Below, piece by piece: positions 59,496 through 64,000 of a DNA stretch of 64,000 bases; within the stretch, counting starts at the first letter, position 1, and every line of letters starts with the position of its first letter. The DNA is from Stenopsyche tienmushanensis (Eukaryota > Arthropoda > Insecta > Trichoptera > Stenopsychidae), in the NCBI GenBank assembly GCA_008973525.1, contig WACJ01000402.1:2018860-2082859 (forward strand), read 5' to 3'. A program made the position numbers and the translations under genes. The notes under the pieces are model-generated. The model had not been told where the DNA came from and did not search any database. It saw only the letters and a list, made by a program, of their open reading frames with translations.

Positions 59496-59792
59496 TCAAA
59501 TAGAAAACAAACAATGCATAAAATCAAGATTTTTAAGAAGATTTAACGGTACTGCATTTCCGGAAATTTCTTTGAAATAACCCTTCTTATTTGATTTTCT
59601 GTCAATAATGAAATTATCCTTGGCATCCTTAATAGATTTTAGGCGGTCCGGTATTTTCCTGTCCTTTAAAGTCCCAGTCCCCTGGTGTATTACAATGGTA
59701 TAATGCACCTTCTTGATAGAAATCTTTTTAGCAAGCCCTCTAATCGAAACACCATCATTTTGTAGTGTTATGTGTTCAAAATTTCTATTCAT
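59496..59792 (-). pseudogene. Tc1-like transposase N-terminal fragment (T3)
   Basis: The 98-codon minus-strand frame reads ISIRGLAKKISIKKVHYTI in part, then HQGTGTLKDRKIPDRLKS and DAKDNFIIDRKSNKKG. This is the paired helix-turn-helix region of Tc1-type transposases, with the RPK linker mutated to RLK. The catalytic domain is absent and the tail is unrelated. It is the longest of the three related fragments (with T1 and T2). Confidence 0.65.
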
Positions 59793-59861
59793 TTCAAGAA
59801 AACATTTTTATTTTTCTAAGAAAATAAGATATGATTATTTTTATACGTAAACAGTTATGTA

Positions 59862-60684
59862 TAGGGAATCCCGAGCCAAAATTTCGATCCCGGGATTACG
59901 GGATTTCATTATACAATCCCGGGACCAGTCCCGGGATCCCGGGCTTGGGATTTTCAATATTTTAAGAAATTACCTTGATAAATTTGATCAAAAATTACTA
60001 ATAAGTCCATTTGTTCAATATAAAAAATCACTTGAAGGCCAAAGAATTTTGTTTATTTAAGAAAATATACAAATACAATTTAAAAATAGATAAATAGAAC
60101 ACTAAAAAATTCAAATATTATTTTGAAAATATGCCCGAAGTAACATTAACATTAAACATAAGTGTTTCGTCATTTAGTCTGAATCTGATTTTGGAAGTCA
60201 GGCAACTTGCTGCTGAAAATACACGCTCAGCTTCCACAAATTATTTATTACCGTCGCTGCAGATGAATATTTATATACTATAATACTTTGATGTGATTCG
60301 TAATAATATTATGGAGGAATACAAAAATTCTGAATCCCGTATCTATTGTATTTCATATCGATATTCCCATTATTCGTCGAGGTGTAGTAAATACATCACC
60401 GGTGGGGAAGATAAATATAACAATTTGAAAAACATACATATACGCTATATATGTATACATAGATTAGACAGTCACTGCCCCTAGGCGTCGCCTAAGTTCA
60501 CAAATTAGTAATTACGCCACTGTTTTCAAGCGTCCAGATTTCGTCGGGAATGTCTCGATTTAGTAGCCTTCATCGTGTTGGTGAGATGTACGATTTCTGT
60601 TAGATAAAAATTAAGATTGCGTTTTCTAATCCCGGGATTCTTAAGTACCTAAAACTGTCCGGGATCCCGGGATTGGATTCCCTA
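59862..60684 (-). mobile_element. Family A hAT-type element, both ends intact (A7)
   Basis: Begins TAGGGAATCCCGAGCC, with five bases of the usual terminal repeat deleted, and ends GGATTGGATTCCCTA. A perfect 8-bp target duplication GTTATGTA lies at 59854-59861 and 60685-60692. At 823 bp it is the cleanest minus-orientation copy. It contains the AGCAGCAAGTTGCCTGACTTC-type segment of the A1/A2/A3 subfamily. No coding frame. Confidence 0.9.
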
Positions 60685-60692
60685 GTTATGTA

Positions 60693-61059
60693 ATAATGCG
60701 GCTAGGCATTCCAAAATTATTTGTCTTTCTTATCTACTGATTGATAGACCCTTGTGAAGTTTAAGGAGGTGCTTCCTGTTATAAATCCTTCTTGTTGTCG
60801 TTGTACGTCCAAGAATCGTGTTGCAATCCTATTTTATCGTTATCATACTTAACCTCATGCTCTTGTGTAATTTTCTCGTATCAAATCGAACCAATTTATT
60901 GAACGCAGTCGACCACACACGACTAGCCTATATCAAAGAAATAATTATTGTTGTATCAATTATTTGATAGACTAAAATTATTCATTTCTTACAATGTTTT
61001 AATCAAAGCAAAACGCAGAATACATACCGACCCGATTGAGAGTTGTACATGGTTTTTAT
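60693..61059. other. AT-rich spacer
   Basis: Nothing recognised: no frame with a motif, no shared repeat. Confidence 0.55.
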
Positions 61060-61290
61060 TTTACTCAACCATTCTATTTTACATGGACCAACACTGATTG
61101 ACTATGTCCGTTTTTATCATATATATACTAAGTTGTCTAATCCATATTTTCTTCGTTATCGTTATGTTCGGGTATGATATCCGATTGCGAGCCGCTCGAT
61201 CGTCATAACAGCGATCTGAAAAGCGGACCGATTGAGCATACAAACATTACGGAAGCAACGTAGCGTCTAGACACTTTCTGTCATAGTATT
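61060..61290 (+). mobile_element. Family E hAT-like remnant (E4)
   Basis: TATATACTAAGTTGTCTAAT near 61125 and CGATCTGAAAAGCGGACCGA near 61209 match E2 (18757 and 18994) in order and orientation. GCGTCTAGACACTTTCT is shared with E3. Both terminal repeats are absent. Confidence 0.55.
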
Positions 61291-63339
61291 TTTTTACAAC
61301 GGTTAAGTCTACTTTTTATATCGATTGCTTATTTAATTTTAATGAATAGACTGGAGTCTTTCTGATGAGAAATCCTGATATCTATTTCTGTATTTATAAA
61401 GCATGCGATATCAGGATTAATATTCATTTTTAACCACTTATTAAGTTGTAATGGATGCCTCCTGATTTATTTTCTATTCATGCTTTCCCAGCATTGGCGG
61501 TATAGACAATACAAACTTGCCAACATTGTATATGGTAATTATATAGCAAGAATCGAATTATTGCATCTCGTTTCGCCTATCGTCCTCATCGAAGACGACA
61601 GTTATGATGTTGACTCTTGCGAGTCTCGAATGACAGTCGGCAGTAAAGTCGATCGATTTACATATACATGATATCGTAAATCGTAACCAATGATTCTCGT
61701 CTTCATAATTGCGGTTTCGCCCCATGGCACGGTGGCAACGTCTTTCTGCGATACCTTCGACGAATATGATATATCTGATATTAGTCGAGATGCATCACCA
61801 ATTAAACGGCTCCAGAGGCGTCCCCGTGGAGCATTTCGCGTGACAAATATACCACGTGGATTAGTCATCGTTTGGCTAAATGCAAATCGGTGACTCAGTA
61901 ATTCATCCGAAGAATTCATCACAATTTATGCGAGGCAAAAATGCAGCAGGTCGGGTGCATTCGAAACAAAACGGTCTAAATCTGTTCGCGATCCCGAGCT
62001 CTTCTCCCATTAATCTTTGTGTGACTATGGTGGGCGAAATGGCTTCCGTTAAACATAAACAGTTAGCCATGCTTCACACGTCCTGTTTGCAAGAAACCCG
62101 CCGAATGCAATCGTTCCTTTTTTACACTTTGAAGTATATTCAGCAAATACGTCTTCCGGATTGACTTCCGCTTTATACAACAAACATGATCTTAAATCTG
62201 AATGGGGGGAAAAAATGCAGAAACAAAATGTCGAGCCAGACTCGACATAGGACCGCAAAGAATTAAAGGATGAAATTTTCTAAAATATCATATTTTAACT
62301 ATACTCAGCGATGATCATGAGGCATATGTGTTCAATATGAGGCGGAGTTCAGTTTCGTGGACCAAAAATAGACGCGGCGGTAGGCAAATCAACAAAATTT
62401 TGACCCACCAGAATTTTTCTCCACTCTTATGCAAACTTCCGGCAATCCTAACAATGTGTATTACGACAATGCTTCACGCTACACGAGCATTTCGTTCATA
62501 TTGCTATTTTTTAAAAAAAAAGTGTTAGTATATCTAGGATACGCTATTGCTATTATGGATTTGTATCACGTATTTAAGGAAACAATCACTAATCCGCAAC
62601 TAGATTTTGCTTAACCCAATATCGAGTGATAAGTTTAAGCCGATTTTAATGACTAAATAGATTAACAATTGCTGCGGACTGAATAAATTGAACGTATCTA
62701 AGCTTAGGGACCATTAAATCAATCAAAGTGAATTAGAATGGACGTGTGGTAACATCGCCCTCTACTATAATGGCTGTCAAAAAAGCAAACGAAAAACTTC
62801 CATAATGGATTCCATTGATTTACAGCATCTACAAATAGTCGGAGAGTCCATCCTCGTGAACGAGATTAAATGAGGCATATCGCTTCGTGCTTCAACAATT
62901 CTACAATTGCTACCTTCCGCTGCACTCTCTAAGAAATCCATTTCGGACAGTATATCAATTTTTCGTCGAAATTTATGGCATTGCACGGTCGCGATTTTAA
63001 TAGAATTTTGGCGCATTCAATTTGGCATTATTTTTTTGCGCTCTCTCTATGAATAATTTTTCCATCCGCAACGTTAGAGTTGCTGTATAACCAAAGCGGA
63101 AATATTCTTTGACACCTTGACAACCGAAGCAAACACGAACGACATTCAGTGGGAGGTATTTGATCAGTGTGTCAGATCTGCCGCAAATGCGTCATGACAG
63201 TTGGTTTTAGCATTAAATTGAAATTATGTTACTTTATGCTTTGAAAACAACGCCAATCATGTATCTCAAACTTCAACGGCTAATCAAACAACTAATAATA
63301 TCCGAGATTTCGCGCGGTTGAAGTGAAATTCTACGCTCC
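61291..63339. other. Non-coding stretch
   Basis: A GC-richer block at about 61560-62200 has overlapping frames of 67-106 codons on both strands, without domains. A smaller one lies at 62720-63010. No repeat of the window is recognised and no exon can be supported. Confidence 0.45.
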
Positions 63340-63415
63340 TGGAAAAGATTGATTTTATACATTGTCTTTTTACATTTTTCAACGGAAATTGTGTAATATA
63401 TAATAAAATAGGCGT
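63340..63415 (-). repeat. Repeat family F, shortened (F3)
   Basis: On the minus strand CCTATTTTATTATATATTAC is followed directly by AATTTCCGTTGAAAAATG and AAAAGACAATGTATAAAATC. It lacks the 25-bp AGCTTAATC... block present in F1 and F2. Confidence 0.5.
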
Positions 63416-63531
63416 GCTGTTGGTGAAGCGGTTGCTTTATGCTACGTATATACGCACATAATAGATACGGTGCGGCGCATGCGCATAGCATGTCTATGAT
63501 ATATGCAACAAAGAAAAGTCCCGAGGCCTCG

Positions 63532-63737
63532 CTTCACTTCATCAAACCAATATGATGCATCCGTTAAACGTCTCACAAAACAAATTCCGCACACGAATAG
63601 TGGTCGTGCTAATATAAAAACCATTTCGGATATACGCCCAATAACTCACCAAAGTTTCATCGCAATCGGATAAAAGCTATAAGAATATATACCGAGCAAA
63701 CCCCTCGTTCCGCGACACACATTCATTTTTATATGTT
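63532..63737 (+). repeat. Repeat family G, RTE/SINE-like 3' tail (G2)
   Basis: Second copy of the sequence at 57195-57413, in the same orientation, with scattered substitutions. Preceding sequences differ, so the shared left border (CTTCACTTCATC) is probably the element or 5'-truncation border. Frames crossing it are not genes. Confidence 0.6.
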
Positions 63738-64000
63738 GATTTATATTATCTAATGAGGTCTGTGGATCCATGGGAATGCACCAGATAAGAAATGAAGAGT
63801 TGCAGCGTCATACGACATATATGCACTCGTTTTTAAATAGATTTAGCTCATATTGAGCATTTGATATACATGCTGTGTATCATTATTTTTTACTGATGCA
63901 ATATACAATGTCCATTATGCTAGACTACCAAGATTAGGTCGTTCAAACGCTTCGGATATATTTTGGCTTCGCTCCCATCGCTGCTCCTCGTCCATCCGTG
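63738..64000. other. Non-coding window edge
   Basis: No gene or repeat recognised in the final 260 bases. Confidence 0.5.

Noticed and set aside
61602..61922. 106-codon minus frame opposite a 67-codon plus frame
   Set aside because: Neither shows a domain and both sit in a block without splice signals that fit.
1..64000. CRISPR arrays, operons or bacterial/phage features
   Set aside because: Repeats are dispersed transposons with terminal repeats and target duplications, not evenly spaced arrays; gene structure is eukaryotic with spliceosomal introns.

Overview
The window reads as eukaryotic, AT-rich (about two-thirds A+T by eye), intron- and transposon-laden nuclear DNA. No bacterial operons, Shine-Dalgarno-led genes, tRNA, rRNA or CRISPR arrays were seen. 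The mix of mariner, Tc1-like, hAT, pogo/Tigger-like, Helitron and PIF/Harbinger-like elements fits an insect. Lepidoptera is a reasonable guess, but the sequence does not prove the order.

Only one host coding segment is well supported: a 45-codon first coding exon on the + strand at 48167-48301. It has a textbook branch point and acceptor upstream, an in-frame stop just before its ATG, and a strong GT donor after an acidic run. A CpG-rich stretch (about 46600-48140) lies in front of it and probably holds the promoter and non-coding 5' exon. Everything downstream to the window end would then be intron or 3' part of that gene. I do not recognise the protein. Nearly all other open frames, including those of 120-180 codons, look like chance frames or pieces of transposons.

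Most of the readable structure is repeats. Family A is an approximately 820-860 bp non-autonomous hAT-type element with ends TAGGGAATCC and 8-bp target duplications; seven copies or fragments lie at 16225, 18544, 31084, 38212, 41092, 48425 and 59862. Family B is a TA-flanked element with ends CACTCAAACCTC and long inner repeats built from GTGCGATTT and TTATGCGGTTTT; nine copies lie at 1296, 8567, 11549, 25938, 34563, 44594, 50359, 52536 and 57794, several carrying the same acidic reading-frame tail. Family E is a hAT-like remnant with four copies. Smaller families are C (three GC-rich copies), F (an AT-rich motif), G (an RTE/SINE-like tail, two copies) and P (TTAA-flanked hairpin sequence, two copies).

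Transposase-bearing relics are a mariner at 23015-23835, a second mariner at 30556-30975 (minus strand), three Tc1-like helix-turn-helix fragments (3483, 32195, 59496), a possible third mariner tail at 46010, and a Helitron (35298-37576) with a broken Pif1-type helicase between a precise A|TC start and CTAG|T end. Notable architecture includes a three-level nest (family A holding a hAT element holding a family E element, 18544-20147), a 200-bp near-perfect foldback element (49332-49531), and a hAT-like end 24 bp beyond the host exon donor. The unannotated spacers contain moderately GC-rich islands and several perfect palindromes that may be regulatory, but nothing in them can be named.
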